A stretch of 64,000 bases of DNA from Flavobacteriales bacterium. Lineage in GTDB: Bacteria; Bacteroidota; Bacteroidia; Flavobacteriales_F; PHOS-HE28. The DNA lies in assembly GCA_019912395.1 (NCBI GenBank), contig JAIOIH010000031.1:1-64000 (forward strand), given 5' to 3'. A program made the position numbers and the translations under genes. Under the pieces are notes generated by a model. The model was given only the letters and a program-made list of their open reading frames with translations. It was not told where the DNA came from and made no database searches. Positions 47,001 to 56,302 of the stretch are shown in pieces; the stretch's first letter is position 1; every line of letters starts with the position of its first letter.

Positions 47001-47846
47001 ATGAAAACCGCTGAGGAACTGAAGGAGAACGTACGCAAGACCTATGCGCAAGTGGCAAGGCAAAGCAAGGAGACCAACGCCTCCTCCTGTTGCGGCGCCG
47101 GCGAATGCAGCACGGAGGTGTACAACATCATGAGCGACGACTACGCCGGGCTGAAGGGGTACGCGGCCGATGCGGACCTCGGCCTGGGCTGCGGGCTGCC
47201 CACCGAAACGGCGGGCATCAAGCCGGGCGACACCGTGCTGGACCTCGGCAGCGGCGCGGGCAACGATGCCTTCGTGGCCAGAGCGGAGACCGGCCCTGAC
47301 GGCCGCGTGATCGGCGTGGACTTCACCCCGGAGATGATCGCCAAGGCGAAGGAGAACGCAACCAAGCTCGGATACGCCAATGTGGAATTCCGCCATGGTG
47401 ACATCGAGGACCTTCCGCTCTCCAGCAACATGGTGGATGTGGTGGTGAGCAACTGCGTGCTGAACCTGGTGCCGGACAAGCGCAAGGCATTCGCGGAGAT
47501 GCACCGCGTGCTGCGCGTGGGCGGCCACTTCAGCGTATCGGACATCGTGCTGACGCGCGAACTGCCGGACGAACTGCGCCAGGCGGCGGAGCTGTACGCG
47601 GGCTGCGTCACGGGCGCATCGCAGGTGGAGGACTACCTCGGCATCATCGCGGAGACCGGCTTCACCAACGTGCAAGTGCTCAAGCGCAAGCCCATCACGA
47701 TCCCGGATGATATCCTCGCTCGCTACCTCTCCGCTGCGGAAGTGGAAAAAGTGAAGGCCGAAGGGCTGGGCGTGGAGAGCATTACCGTCCGGGCCGAGAA
47801 GACCGAGCAAGGCGCGTGCTGCGGACCGGGCAGCTCCTGCTGCTGA
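47001..47846 (+). CDS. arsM: Arsenite methyltransferase
   Basis: 281 residues. Class I SAM methyltransferase: motif I VLDLGSGAGNDAF, preceded by a Cys-rich start (SSCCGAGEC) and the As-binding region (GCGLPTETAG), with a C-terminal Cys cluster (GACCGPGSSCC). Methylates arsenite to volatile or less bound methylarsenicals. The frame is open upstream but the ATG at 47001 (MKTAEELKENV) is the family start. No arsenite pump or reductase is next to it. Confidence 0.93.
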   Translation: MKTAEELKENVRKTYAQVARQSKETNASSCCGAGECSTEVYNIMSDDYAGLKGYAADADLGLGCGLPTETAGIKPGDTVLDLGSGAGNDAFVARAETGPDGRVIGVDFTPEMIAKAKENATKLGYANVEFRHGDIEDLPLSSNMVDVVVSNCVLNLVPDKRKAFAEMHRVLRVGGHFSVSDIVLTRELPDELRQAAELYAGCVTGASQVEDYLGIIAETGFTNVQVLKRKPITIPDDILARYLSAAEVEKVKAEGLGVESITVRAEKTEQGACCGPGSSCC

Positions 47847-47930
47847 GTCGGGACGGTGCTGCCGAAAAGGGAACGTGCGATGGGTGATGGAAGGAACCGG
47901 GATCCCGGGCCACCCCCGGCATGACGACCT

Positions 47931-47970
47931 GAGGCTGCCGGACCGGGGCGCATTCACGCCCGGTCGCCTC
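47931..47970. terminator. Hairpin between convergent arsM and the cytochrome gene
   Basis: Nested stem: GAGGC at 47931 with GCCTC at 47966, and inside it GACCGGGGCG / CGCCCGGTC around the loop CATTCA. It could serve as a shared terminator for the converging genes, though no U-run is seen. Just before it, GGGATCCCGGG...CCCGGCATGACG resembles the common palindromic GTCAT-CCGG repeat. Confidence 0.5.
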
Positions 47971-47987
47971 AGAACCTGTTCAGGACC

Positions 47988-49973
47988 TTAAAGGCTCACC
48001 ACACGCTCCACGAAACTGCGCTCGGCCGTACGGATCACCACGATGTAGGTGCCTTTGCCCGGTAAGCGCGTGGTCCAACGGCCATTGCCATCAGACTTGC
48101 GCTGGGCCACCCTGCGACCGCCGGCATCATACACGTCGATACTGGTTATGCGCCCATCGATGCCCGTGATGTTCAGCAGCCCGTCCCGGACGGGGTTGGG
48201 GAACACGTGTACCCCCAGCTCGCGCAGGTCGTCGATGCCCACCGTCATGTCCGTGTGCGTGCTGGAGCGCACCGCTACCGGCGCCTTGTCCGCAGCTTGG
48301 AACATGCCCTTGAAGAGGTCGATCTCCGGGCTGGAATGCAGGAACATCTCCTGCATGAAACGCGGCGGGGCGGATTGGTACCACACTTGCGCAGTGATGT
48401 GGATCAGGCCGATGTGGCCGCCCATGGGCACATGGTAGTGGACCACGTCGGTGCCGCTTCCCTCAACGCCGTCCTCATGGTTGAAGTCCGGATCGGTGAG
48501 GGCGCCGCCCGCGATCAGGGTAGTGTCGTAGGTGCTGTGGTTCACGCTGAAGCCGGCGGGGGCCAGGCGGTTGTCCTTCAAGGGTTCCTTGGCCCGCTCC
48601 AGAACAGTGGTCAGGTCGCCGTTCACATCGCCCATCACCATTTCGTAGATCTGTACCTGGTCGGCCGATGTGATGGTGTTATAGTGAGGCTCCCATAGGG
48701 GGTCGTGGCCCGCGATATCGCCGTCCGGGGTGGGTGCCCCGTTGTTGTACAGGGTATCGCCCACGGCATCGGTCACCACCAACTGGAGCCATGCGCGGCG
48801 CGAGGGGTAGCCGCTGGGGAACTTGTGGCCGGCGAGGTTGGTGAGCTTCACATCGATGAAGGCGGTATCGGCATCGCGCCAGGGCACGCTGGTCTCCACC
48901 ATTAGTGTATGCTGCTGGAGCATGCGTTCGGTGCGGGCGATGGAGGAATCGAACTGGGCCGGCGATGCGGTCACCCTCAGGGTGTCCCCGTTGTCCCGCA
49001 GCATTTCGAGCATGAAGGTGTTGGCCCCGGCGAAGTGGTGCTCGCCGAAGGGTGACTTGGGCTGCAGGAAGACGTAGTTCGCGGAGATCACCACGCCGAA
49101 CGTGTCGTTGAGCAGGGGCACATGGCAGCCTTGGCAGGTGATCCCGGTCGCCGGGTGCTCCTCATCGTTGAATTCCGAGTTGAGCCATTCGTGGTAGGTG
49201 GCCTGTTCCACGAACTCGTCGCCCGTGAGGTTCCCATCGATATCGGCGGTCTCGGTGAGGAGGGTATGGCAGCCCGCACAGAGCCCGGCGTCCATGATCT
49301 GGGGGCCGTACTTCGGGTCATAGCCCACGAAGATCTGCATCGGGTCGGGAAAAATATCGTCATCGGCATAGGGCCCGTAGATGGGCCTTCCCGCCGTGTC
49401 CAGTTGGAGGTTCCCGGAGAAGAAGTCGCCGATGCCTTCCTCCTTCTGCATGTGGCAGGGCACGCAGCTCACCCCGTCCAGCGCAATGTCGTCCTGTTCC
49501 AGGTAGGCAATGGAGTAGGGACCCTGGCCGGTGAAGTGGTGCTCGAAGTTGCCCATGGGGGCATGGCAGGTGGTACACTTGTTCTCCAACTCCACTTGGT
49601 GGGCGGGGTTCACCAGCACCTCATGGCTCACCTTGGCCCGCCAGAAGGGATCGCGGGCGGAATTGGCCATCATGCTGCTCCGCCACATGTCCACCACGTT
49701 CACGTCGCGCCCATCGGCGGTCACCATGGATTGGCCGGAGGGGTCGTGGCCATGGCAGCCATTGCAGTAGCCGCTACCCACGAAATGGGTGTTCGCGTTG
49801 GAGTCCAGCGGCAGGGTGCCCGCATCGCGGAAGCTGGCCAGCTCACTGCTGCTGTGGAACGAGGCATGCGCCTCGGGCACATGGCCATTGGACCAGGCCA
49901 CGGACAGGGCGACCGCGCCAGCCAAGGCAGCCAGCACCACGGACTTGCCGATCAGGGAGTAGCTTTTCTTCAT
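47988..49973 (-). CDS. Multiheme cytochrome with a type IX sorting domain
   Basis: 661 residues. Signal peptide, then five heme motifs (CNGCH, CTTCH, CVPCH, CAGCH, CQGCH) within the first half, a beta-rich middle, and a T9SS sorting domain at the end (HVFPNPVRDGLLNITG). So it is a c-type multiheme protein delivered to the cell surface. It may pass electrons across or outside the outer membrane; the substrate is unknown. ATG at 49973 chosen over an open frame to 50018. Confidence 0.88.
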   Translation of the reverse strand: MKKSYSLIGKSVVLAALAGAVALSVAWSNGHVPEAHASFHSSSELASFRDAGTLPLDSNANTHFVGSGYCNGCHGHDPSGQSMVTADGRDVNVVDMWRSSMMANSARDPFWRAKVSHEVLVNPAHQVELENKCTTCHAPMGNFEHHFTGQGPYSIAYLEQDDIALDGVSCVPCHMQKEEGIGDFFSGNLQLDTAGRPIYGPYADDDIFPDPMQIFVGYDPKYGPQIMDAGLCAGCHTLLTETADIDGNLTGDEFVEQATYHEWLNSEFNDEEHPATGITCQGCHVPLLNDTFGVVISANYVFLQPKSPFGEHHFAGANTFMLEMLRDNGDTLRVTASPAQFDSSIARTERMLQQHTLMVETSVPWRDADTAFIDVKLTNLAGHKFPSGYPSRRAWLQLVVTDAVGDTLYNNGAPTPDGDIAGHDPLWEPHYNTITSADQVQIYEMVMGDVNGDLTTVLERAKEPLKDNRLAPAGFSVNHSTYDTTLIAGGALTDPDFNHEDGVEGSGTDVVHYHVPMGGHIGLIHITAQVWYQSAPPRFMQEMFLHSSPEIDLFKGMFQAADKAPVAVRSSTHTDMTVGIDDLRELGVHVFPNPVRDGLLNITGIDGRITSIDVYDAGGRRVAQRKSDGNGRWTTRLPGKGTYIVVIRTAERSFVERVVSL

Positions 49974-50043
49974 GGGGATGCACTTGCGAATGTTCCGCAA
50001 TGTATGGCTCTCCCCCAAGAAAAATCAAAGCGGAAAGCCCAGC

Positions 50044-50622
50044 TCAGCTTCCCCGCTGCGCGCCCTTGTGCATGGGCTTGGCCTTCGCCTTCGAGGCTCC
50101 GCCGGTCTTTGGCGCGGTGGTGCGCTTGGCAGTCGCGGCCTTCTTCTTGGGCGCGCTCTTGGCCGCCGTGCCCTTCACCTTCTTCTTGTCCTTGTCCTTC
50201 TCCTCCTTTTCCGCCCCGGCCTTCTTCTTCGCCTTCTTGTCCTCCTCGAAGATGCCAGCGGCCACCAGCATCTGGTACCACATGAAGAACTTCCGGACGT
50301 CGCTGGAATAGATCCGGTCGCGGTCATAGTTCGGCAGCGCCTCGCCCAGCTTGTCATAGAGCACCTCCAGGTCGCCCTTGGGGTCCACGGAGAGCTTCCC
50401 CTTCTCCAGCGCGTGCAACTTCTCCAGCACCGTGGAAAGCAGCACGTCATCCCCCTTGGTGTACATGCTGACCTCGTCCAGTGAGCTTACCCGCACGCTG
50501 GAATGCACGGGGATCCGCTTCTTGTCCGCCAGGGATTCGGCGATCAGGGCTTGGCGACCTTGCGCCACCACTCGATAAAGACCGGATTTACCGGTGATGG
50601 AGATGATCTTTGAAAGGTCCAT
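50044..50622 (-). CDS. DUF5606 family protein
   Basis: 192 residues. The N-terminal part (about 1-125, MDLSKIISITGKSGLYRVVAQG) fits the Bacteroidota DUF5606 family. The C-terminus is a low-complexity Lys/Ala tail (from about 128), probably disordered and nucleic-acid binding. Function unknown. Start at the ATG at 50622. Confidence 0.8.
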   Translation of the reverse strand: MDLSKIISITGKSGLYRVVAQGRQALIAESLADKKRIPVHSSVRVSSLDEVSMYTKGDDVLLSTVLEKLHALEKGKLSVDPKGDLEVLYDKLGEALPNYDRDRIYSSDVRKFFMWYQMLVAAGIFEEDKKAKKKAGAEKEEKDKDKKKVKGTAAKSAPKKKAATAKRTTAPKTGGASKAKAKPMHKGAQRGS

Positions 50623-50721
50623 GTAGCGTGGTTGCAGGCACAAACATAGTGATGCTCAGGCGGTATTGGTCCGAAAGTACCGGATATCCTTCCGCAATGC
50701 GGGCCCTCGGCCCGAGCGCGT

Positions 50722-51984
50722 TCAGGTTTTCTGCTTGCGCTTCCGCGCTGCGGGAAAGAGGATATTGTTCAGGATCAGCCGGTAGCCCGGGGAGTTCGGA
50801 AAGAGGCTGAGGTCCGTGGGGGGATCGCCCACCATGTGCTGGTAGTCCTCCGGATCGTGGCCGCCGTAGAAGGTCCACTGGCCCAGGCCGAATTCGCCAT
50901 GAACGTATTTCACCGTGCTCTGCGGCTTGTTCTCGCCCATGATGGTGACGCTGGGCTTCACCAGGTTCTTGCGGAATGCGGTGGTCTGCCCCATGAAGCC
51001 ATGGATCACCTGCTCATGGTTCTGGCACAGCATGGTGGGCACCACGTCCCACTTGGCGCTGAAATCGAACAGGGTGAAGAAGTCGCGTGTCTCACCGATG
51101 GAACCGTGGATGTCGGTGGCATCGATGTCGCTGAACTCATAGACCATCGGATCGGTGATGAGCTTGAAGTCGGTGAAGGCGAAGGTCTTGTTATAGTCGA
51201 TCTTCTGCTGGGCCCGCGGGTCCGGCGGGTCGCCGTCGAACGGGGTGTCGCAGATGTCCACCCCTTCCGCCGAGAGTGCAATGTCGTAGCTGTCCGTTCC
51301 ACTGCACATGGTGAAGAGATAGCCCCCGCCGGCCACGTAGTCCCTGATCTTTCCCGCCACGGCACCCTTCATCTGGCTCACCTTGGCATAGCCGGTCTCC
51401 TTGGCCATGGCCTCGGCCTCGCGCACCTGGTCCAGGTACCACGGGGCGTTCCGGAACATGCGGTAGAACTTGCCGTATTGTCCGGTGAAATCCTCATGGT
51501 GCAGGTGCAGCCAATCGTACTGTGGCAGTACGCCGTTCAACACCTGGCGGTCGTAGATCTTGTCGTAGGGGATCTCCGCGTAGGTCATCACCAGCGCCAC
51601 GGCATCATCCCAGGGCTGGAAACCCTCAGGGGCGTACACGGCGATCCTGGGCGCCTTCTCCAGTTTCACCACCTCCATGTTGGCCTCCGGGTCGGCGATC
51701 TCACTGAGGATGGCATTGGCCTGGGCATCGGCGATCACGTTGAAGGAGACCCCGCGCACCGTACACTCGTGCTCCACCGCCGCGATGCGGTCCAGCATGA
51801 AGCTGCCGCTGCGGTAGTTCAGCAACCAATCCACCGTCACGTCGCTCTCCAACACCCAGTACACGATCCCGTAGGCCTTGAGGTGGTCGGCCTGCGTCTT
51901 GTCCATCGGGATAAGGATCTTGGAGGCGGAGGCGGGCAGGGTGCAGGCCACCGCGAGCAAGCCCCACAGGGCAACGCGAAGCAT
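50722..51984 (-). CDS. Bacteroidota conserved protein, filed as 'asparagine synthetase B' but without the synthetase motifs
   Basis: 420 residues with an N-terminal signal-like segment (LRVALWGLLAVACTLPASA). Databases often name this family asparagine synthetase B, but no PPi-synthetase loop or glutamine amidotransferase N-terminal Cys is seen. Conserved blocks such as PMDKTQADHLKAYGI, YDWLHLHHEDFTGQYGKF and MCSGTDSYDIAL are plain here. Probably periplasmic. Function not known. ATG at 51984. Confidence 0.8.
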   Translation of the reverse strand: MLRVALWGLLAVACTLPASASKILIPMDKTQADHLKAYGIVYWVLESDVTVDWLLNYRSGSFMLDRIAAVEHECTVRGVSFNVIADAQANAILSEIADPEANMEVVKLEKAPRIAVYAPEGFQPWDDAVALVMTYAEIPYDKIYDRQVLNGVLPQYDWLHLHHEDFTGQYGKFYRMFRNAPWYLDQVREAEAMAKETGYAKVSQMKGAVAGKIRDYVAGGGYLFTMCSGTDSYDIALSAEGVDICDTPFDGDPPDPRAQQKIDYNKTFAFTDFKLITDPMVYEFSDIDATDIHGSIGETRDFFTLFDFSAKWDVVPTMLCQNHEQVIHGFMGQTTAFRKNLVKPSVTIMGENKPQSTVKYVHGEFGLGQWTFYGGHDPEDYQHMVGDPPTDLSLFPNSPGYRLILNNILFPAARKRKQKT

Positions 51985-52003
51985 CCGGGCGAAGGGCCGC
52001 CGG

Positions 52004-53536
52004 TCAGAAGGGTGGATCGAGATCGGGGTCATCGTTCATTCTACTGGGCCGGGTGATCGTCTGGAAGCCCTCCGGGCCTTGGCCCATGCCGCCGCTGAAG
52101 TTCATATCGCCAGTTTCCAGGTCGGTGAACTTGGCCAGTTCGGATATGAAACGCAGGCGGACGTTATCAATTGCCCCGTTCCTGTGCTTGGCCACGATCA
52201 CCTCGCCGATGCCGATGGTGCTGCCGTGCTCGTCCTCGTGGATCTTGTAGTATTCCGGGCGGTACAGGAAGCAGACCAGGTCAGCATCCTGCTCAATGGC
52301 GCCGGATTCCCGGAGGTCGCTGAGCATGGGGCGCTTGTCCCCTCCCCGGGTCTCCACGGCACGGCTGAGCTGGCTGAGGGCGATGATGGGCACGTCCAGT
52401 TCCTTGGCGATGCTCTTGATGGACCGGGAGATGTTGCTGATCTCCTGCTCGCGGTTGCCTCCCTTGTGCCCCTCGGCGCCCGCTGTCATCAGCTGGAGAT
52501 AGTCGATGATGATGAGCTCCACGTTGTGCTGGCTCTTGAGGCGGCGGCACTTGGCGCGGAGCTCGAAGATGTTGAGCGCCGGGGTGTCGTCGATGTAGAG
52601 GGGCGCGTTCGTGAGCCGGGCGATCTGCTGGTGCAGGGTGGTGAACTCGGCGTCCGTCAGCTCCCCCTTGCGGAGCTTTTCCGAATTGATGCCGGACTCA
52701 CTGGCGATGAGGCGGGTGACCAGTTGGGTGCTGCTCATCTCCAGGCTGAAGAGGGCCACGGGTTGTTTGTGCTCCACCGCGATGTTGCGGGCCATGCTGA
52801 GGACGAAGGAGGTTTTGCCCATGGCCGGCCGGGCCGCCACGATGATCATGTCGCTGCGCTGCCAACCGGCGGTGAGCTTGTCGAGCTGCGTGAAGCCGGT
52901 GGGTATGCCGCTCATGCCGCCTCCCTTGCTCTTGGTGAGCTCGATCTGCGCGATGGCCCCCTGGATCAGGTCGCTCATCGGCTCGTAATTGCGCCTGAGG
53001 TTGCCGCTGGTCACGGCGAACATCTCCTGCTCGCTCTTGTCCAGGAGCTCGAACACGTCGGTGCTCTCGTCGTAGGCGTCGCGCATGGTGTCCGCACTGA
53101 TGCGGATCAGCTCGCGCATGATGTGCTTCTGGCTGATGATGCGCGCATGGAACTGCACGTTGGCGCTACTGGCCACCTTGTTGGTGAGCTGGCTGATGTA
53201 GAAGGCCCCGCCGACGATATCGAGCTCGGCGCGCTTCTTCAGCTCCTGGGTCACCGTTAGGATATCGATGGCCTGGTCCGTGCGGAAGAGGTGCTGGATG
53301 GCATCGAAGATGCGGCGGTGGGCGTCCACATAGAAGCTCTCGGGATGCAGGATGTCGATGGCCTCGTTCACCGCGTTCTTCTCCAGCATCATCGCGCCCA
53401 GCACGGCCTGTTCGAGTTCGGGCGCCTGCGGCGGAAGCTTGCCCGCCTCCATGGCGGTGTCCATCAGGGAGGCCGCAGGGCGGCGCTTCCGGTCCATGGT
53501 GCGGGGGCCGGAAGTGGAAGTGGAGAGGTCGTTCAT
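52004..53536 (-). CDS. dnaB: Replicative DNA helicase DnaB
   Basis: 510 residues from the ATG at 53536. N-terminal collar domain (LPPQAPELEQAVLGAM), then the RecA-like motor with Walker A RPAMGKTSF and LIIIDYLQLM. Unwinds DNA at the chromosomal replication fork. A chromosomal marker. A -7 element lies upstream at 53580-53587. Confidence 0.97.
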   Translation of the reverse strand: MNDLSTSTSGPRTMDRKRRPAASLMDTAMEAGKLPPQAPELEQAVLGAMMLEKNAVNEAIDILHPESFYVDAHRRIFDAIQHLFRTDQAIDILTVTQELKKRAELDIVGGAFYISQLTNKVASSANVQFHARIISQKHIMRELIRISADTMRDAYDESTDVFELLDKSEQEMFAVTSGNLRRNYEPMSDLIQGAIAQIELTKSKGGGMSGIPTGFTQLDKLTAGWQRSDMIIVAARPAMGKTSFVLSMARNIAVEHKQPVALFSLEMSSTQLVTRLIASESGINSEKLRKGELTDAEFTTLHQQIARLTNAPLYIDDTPALNIFELRAKCRRLKSQHNVELIIIDYLQLMTAGAEGHKGGNREQEISNISRSIKSIAKELDVPIIALSQLSRAVETRGGDKRPMLSDLRESGAIEQDADLVCFLYRPEYYKIHEDEHGSTIGIGEVIVAKHRNGAIDNVRLRFISELAKFTDLETGDMNFSGGMGQGPEGFQTITRPSRMNDDPDLDPPF

Positions 53537-53579
53537 GTGGGGGCCGACGTGCAGAAAATGCACCGCCGGTATCGTGCGT

Positions 53580-53587
53580 CAAAAGTA
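53580..53587 (-). promoter_or_regulatory. -7 element upstream of dnaB
   Basis: TACTTTTG on the minus strand (TAnnTTTG form), 44 bases from the dnaB ATG. No clear -33 is seen. Confidence 0.5.
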
Positions 53588-53695
53588 ACCGACAAGAGGC
53601 GGAGCTCCCCTCCCCCGATCGGCCATCTTATCCCCGTGTATCAACAATGCAACTTTCGCGGGCTGTTGGTTAACCATCGAAGCCGCGCCCATCGT

Positions 53696-53702
53696 TACTT
53701 TG
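53696..53702 (+). promoter_or_regulatory. -7 element directly before the lipoprotein gene
   Basis: TACTTTG ends five bases before the ATG at 53708, implying a leaderless transcript. The same TACTTTG spelling appears before acs, which supports it as the promoter word of this genome. Confidence 0.5.
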
Positions 53703-53707
53703 TGAGG

Positions 53708-55009
53708 ATGCGTTATCAACAAGCCCTGTTCCTACCGGTTCTTTTCGGTGTGCTCCTCGGCGGGTGCCGGAAGGACCCGGCGAACGAGGCGCCGCGCATC
53801 ACCATCATCACCCCGGCCGAGAACGCCTCGATCACCATTCCGGACACCGTGGTGGTGACGGTGGAGGCCAGTGACGACCAGGGCCTGTCCGGGATCTCCG
53901 TTTCGCTCCTGGACCAGAACAACATTCCCGTGGTGGACGCGGTGTCGGCTTCGGCCTCGGGAACCTCTGCCACGATCACGCTTGCCCTGCCGATCTCCTC
54001 CGAGCAGCTCACCAGCGGGACGTACAAACTTTTCGCCACCGTATCGGACGGCTCCCTCAGTGGCAAGGATGTGCAGAGCCTCCACGTGACGGCCGTGCCG
54101 TTGCGGGTGCGCGCCGTGTTCACGCTTTCCGTTCCCGGCAGTGGCATCGTGGCGTTGTACCGGACGGACAGCACGGGGCAGACCTCTTTGTCCACAACAT
54201 GGCCGACGGACCTCGGCGGTGCGGCCATCAGCTCGGCCGCGCAACGCCTGTTCATCGCCGGAGGCTCCAGCGGCGACCTGAGGGCATACCACCCGGACGG
54301 ATTGAACATCGCATGGCAGCGCCCCAACCTCAGTTCCATCGGGGCACCGTGGTTCACCAGCGTGGACCTCTGCGCGGATGGACGGCTTTACGTGGGCTAT
54401 GATGACGGTACGCTGCGCGGTTTCACCCCCAGCAATGGCACGGGGGGGTTCACCGCCACCCTGCCCGCACAATTCCGCACGGAGCAGGCCATCACTACCG
54501 GTGATCTGGTCGTATGCACCGAGCGGAACTTCGTAACCCAGGAGCAGCGCCTGAGCATGTACTATCAGCTGTCCGGTGCCATGCAGGAAACGCAGCCCTT
54601 GAACCTGACACCGGTCCGGGCGTTCATCCGGGGTACGGACCATGCGCTCATCTTCGGCAACCGCGATGGGTCGGGCCGCGCACTGGAGCGGACCTTGTCC
54701 GGAGGTGGAACCTGGGAGGCGTACACGTGGACCAGTCCGATCACGGCCGTGGAGCAGGTCGCGTTCAACACGTGGGTAGTGGCCTTGGCGAACGGCGATC
54801 TCCAACGCTTCACCTATGGCGGAACCGGGTCATTGAGCATCGCTACCACGCCCGTGCTGAACACCTTGGCCTACGATGCAGTGAACGGCTGGGTGTACGG
54901 CGGCGCGGATGGTCAGGTGCTGGCCATCGATCCCGGAACCGGGACCATTGCCGGGGGGTGGACGGTGAACGGCGAAGTGCGTTATGTGCTGCCGTTGCTG
55001 AACCGGTGA
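53708..55009 (+). CDS. Lipoprotein with a beta-propeller-like outer domain
   Basis: 433 residues. Lipobox LLGGC near residue 20. A beta-sandwich (about 25-135, starting APRITIITPAENASITIP) is followed by repeats rich in Gly/Asp and aromatic residues (LYVGYDDGTLRGF, WVYGGADGQVLAIDPGTG) that suggest a seven-bladed propeller. Exposed outside or in the periplasm. The ligand is unknown. ATG at 53708. Confidence 0.75.
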   Translation: MRYQQALFLPVLFGVLLGGCRKDPANEAPRITIITPAENASITIPDTVVVTVEASDDQGLSGISVSLLDQNNIPVVDAVSASASGTSATITLALPISSEQLTSGTYKLFATVSDGSLSGKDVQSLHVTAVPLRVRAVFTLSVPGSGIVALYRTDSTGQTSLSTTWPTDLGGAAISSAAQRLFIAGGSSGDLRAYHPDGLNIAWQRPNLSSIGAPWFTSVDLCADGRLYVGYDDGTLRGFTPSNGTGGFTATLPAQFRTEQAITTGDLVVCTERNFVTQEQRLSMYYQLSGAMQETQPLNLTPVRAFIRGTDHALIFGNRDGSGRALERTLSGGGTWEAYTWTSPITAVEQVAFNTWVVALANGDLQRFTYGGTGSLSIATTPVLNTLAYDAVNGWVYGGADGQVLAIDPGTGTIAGGWTVNGEVRYVLPLLNR

Positions 55010-55058
55010 CCGGTGGCTGGGGATTGGTGGCTGGTGATTGGTGGTGATCGGAATTTCT

Positions 55059-55128
55059 GGTACAGGGTATTGGGTACAGGGTACAGGGTACCGAGTACAG
55101 GGTATCGGGTACAGGGTACAGGGTACTG
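55059..55128. repeat. GGGTACA short tandem repeat
   Basis: Irregular tandem array of GGTACAGGGTA and variants (ACCGAGTACA, TCGGGTACA). Preceded at 55015-55040 by GGCTGGTGATTGGTGG-type repeats. Non-coding between converging genes. Short-repeat DNA like this recurs in Bacteroidota genomes. Confidence 0.75.
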
Positions 55129-55215
55129 CCGACGGGTGCTGCCACTGCAATGCTGTTGTTCCCTTTCAGCCTTCAGCTTTCAAGTTTCCTCTTATTACCG
55201 ACTCAAGACTCCCAG

Positions 55216-56178
55216 CTACTTCACCTTCTTCACCACCCCCATCCTGCAGAACTTGGCGATGCGTTGATCCACCCGCTTATCCGGGTCCAGCTTGATCAGC
55301 TTGTCCAGTTGCTTGGTCACTTCCACCTTTACCAGCCGGCACGCCTCGTCGGGGTCGGCATGGGCGCCGCCCACGGGCTCGGGCACCACGCCGTCCACCA
55401 AGCCGTTCTTGAACATGTCCGTGGCGGTGAGCTTCAGGGCCTCGGCGGCCTGTTCCTTATAGTCCCACGTGCGCCACAGGATCGTGGAGCAGTTCTCCGG
55501 TGAGATCACGGAGTACCAGGAGTTCTCCAGCATCAGCACCTTGTCGCCGATGCCGATGCCGAGCGCCCCGCCGGACGCTCCCTCGCCGATGATCACACAG
55601 ATGATGGGCACCTTCAGCTGGCTCATCTCCAGCAAGTTCCTGGCAATGGCCTCGCCTTGTCCGCGCTCCTCGGCCTCCAGCCCCGGAAAAGCTCCCGGGG
55701 TATCGATCAGGGTGATCACGGGCTTATTGAACTTCTCGGCGAGCTTCATCAGTCGCAGTGCCTTCCGGTAGCCCTCCGGGTTGGGCATGCCGAAGTTGCG
55801 GTACTGGCGCATCTTGGTGTTCACGCCCTTCTGCTGGCCGATGAACATCACCGTCCTTCCGTCCATCAGGCCGAAGCCGCCCACCATGGCCTTGTCGTCC
55901 TTCACGGTGCGGTCCCCGTGCAGCTCAATGAACGTATCGTCGCTGAGGTACTTGATGTACCGCATCGTATAGGGGCGGTCCGGATGGCGGCTCACCTGCA
56001 CGCGCTGCCAAGGTGTGAGCTTGCCGTAGACTTCCTTTCGCGCCGCCAGGAGCTTTTTGTTCAGGTCCTTCAAGGTGGCCTTGATGTCCACTTCGCCCTC
56101 GGCAGCCACCTCGTTGAGCTTCTCGATCTGCTCCACAATGTTCTGGATCGGGCTTTCGAATTCAAGGAAGGTGCTCAT
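55216..56178 (-). CDS. accA: Acetyl-CoA carboxylase, carboxyltransferase subunit alpha
   Basis: 320 residues from the ATG at 56178 ([17 protein letters not shown]). The crotonase-like core has [10 protein letters not shown] and [15 protein letters not shown] (oxyanion-hole glycine loop). Transfers carboxyl from biotin carrier to acetyl-CoA in fatty-acid synthesis; partner AccD is elsewhere. Length is normal. A TACCTTCG element sits at 56201-56208 upstream (minus strand). Confidence 0.97.
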   Translation of the reverse strand: MSTFLEFESPIQNIVEQIEKLNEVAAEGEVDIKATLKDLNKKLLAARKEVYGKLTPWQRVQVSRHPDRPYTMRYIKYLSDDTFIELHGDRTVKDDKAMVGGFGLMDGRTVMFIGQQKGVNTKMRQYRNFGMPNPEGYRKALRLMKLAEKFNKPVITLIDTPGAFPGLEAEERGQGEAIARNLLEMSQLKVPIICVIIGEGASGGALGIGIGDKVLMLENSWYSVISPENCSTILWRTWDYKEQAAEALKLTATDMFKNGLVDGVVPEPVGGAHADPDEACRLVKVEVTKQLDKLIKLDPDKRVDQRIAKFCRMGVVKKVK

Positions 56179-56302
56179 GATCGGGAATTGGGCGAAGGGG
56201 CGAAGGTAGAGCGGCAGGGGAAATTCCTTTCTCCCGGGCTTGTGGAGGCCGACAAAGAGGACCGCCACATTCCGGCGGATGCGCCTCGCCTATTTTCGCG
56301 GC

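Noticed and set aside
46749-47846. Longer arsM form overlapping arsR
   Set aside because: The ArsM family starts at MKTAEEL (47001); the extra part is arsR read in another frame.
50722-51984. Asparagine synthetase activity
   Set aside because: No synthetase or amidotransferase motif is visible despite the usual database name.
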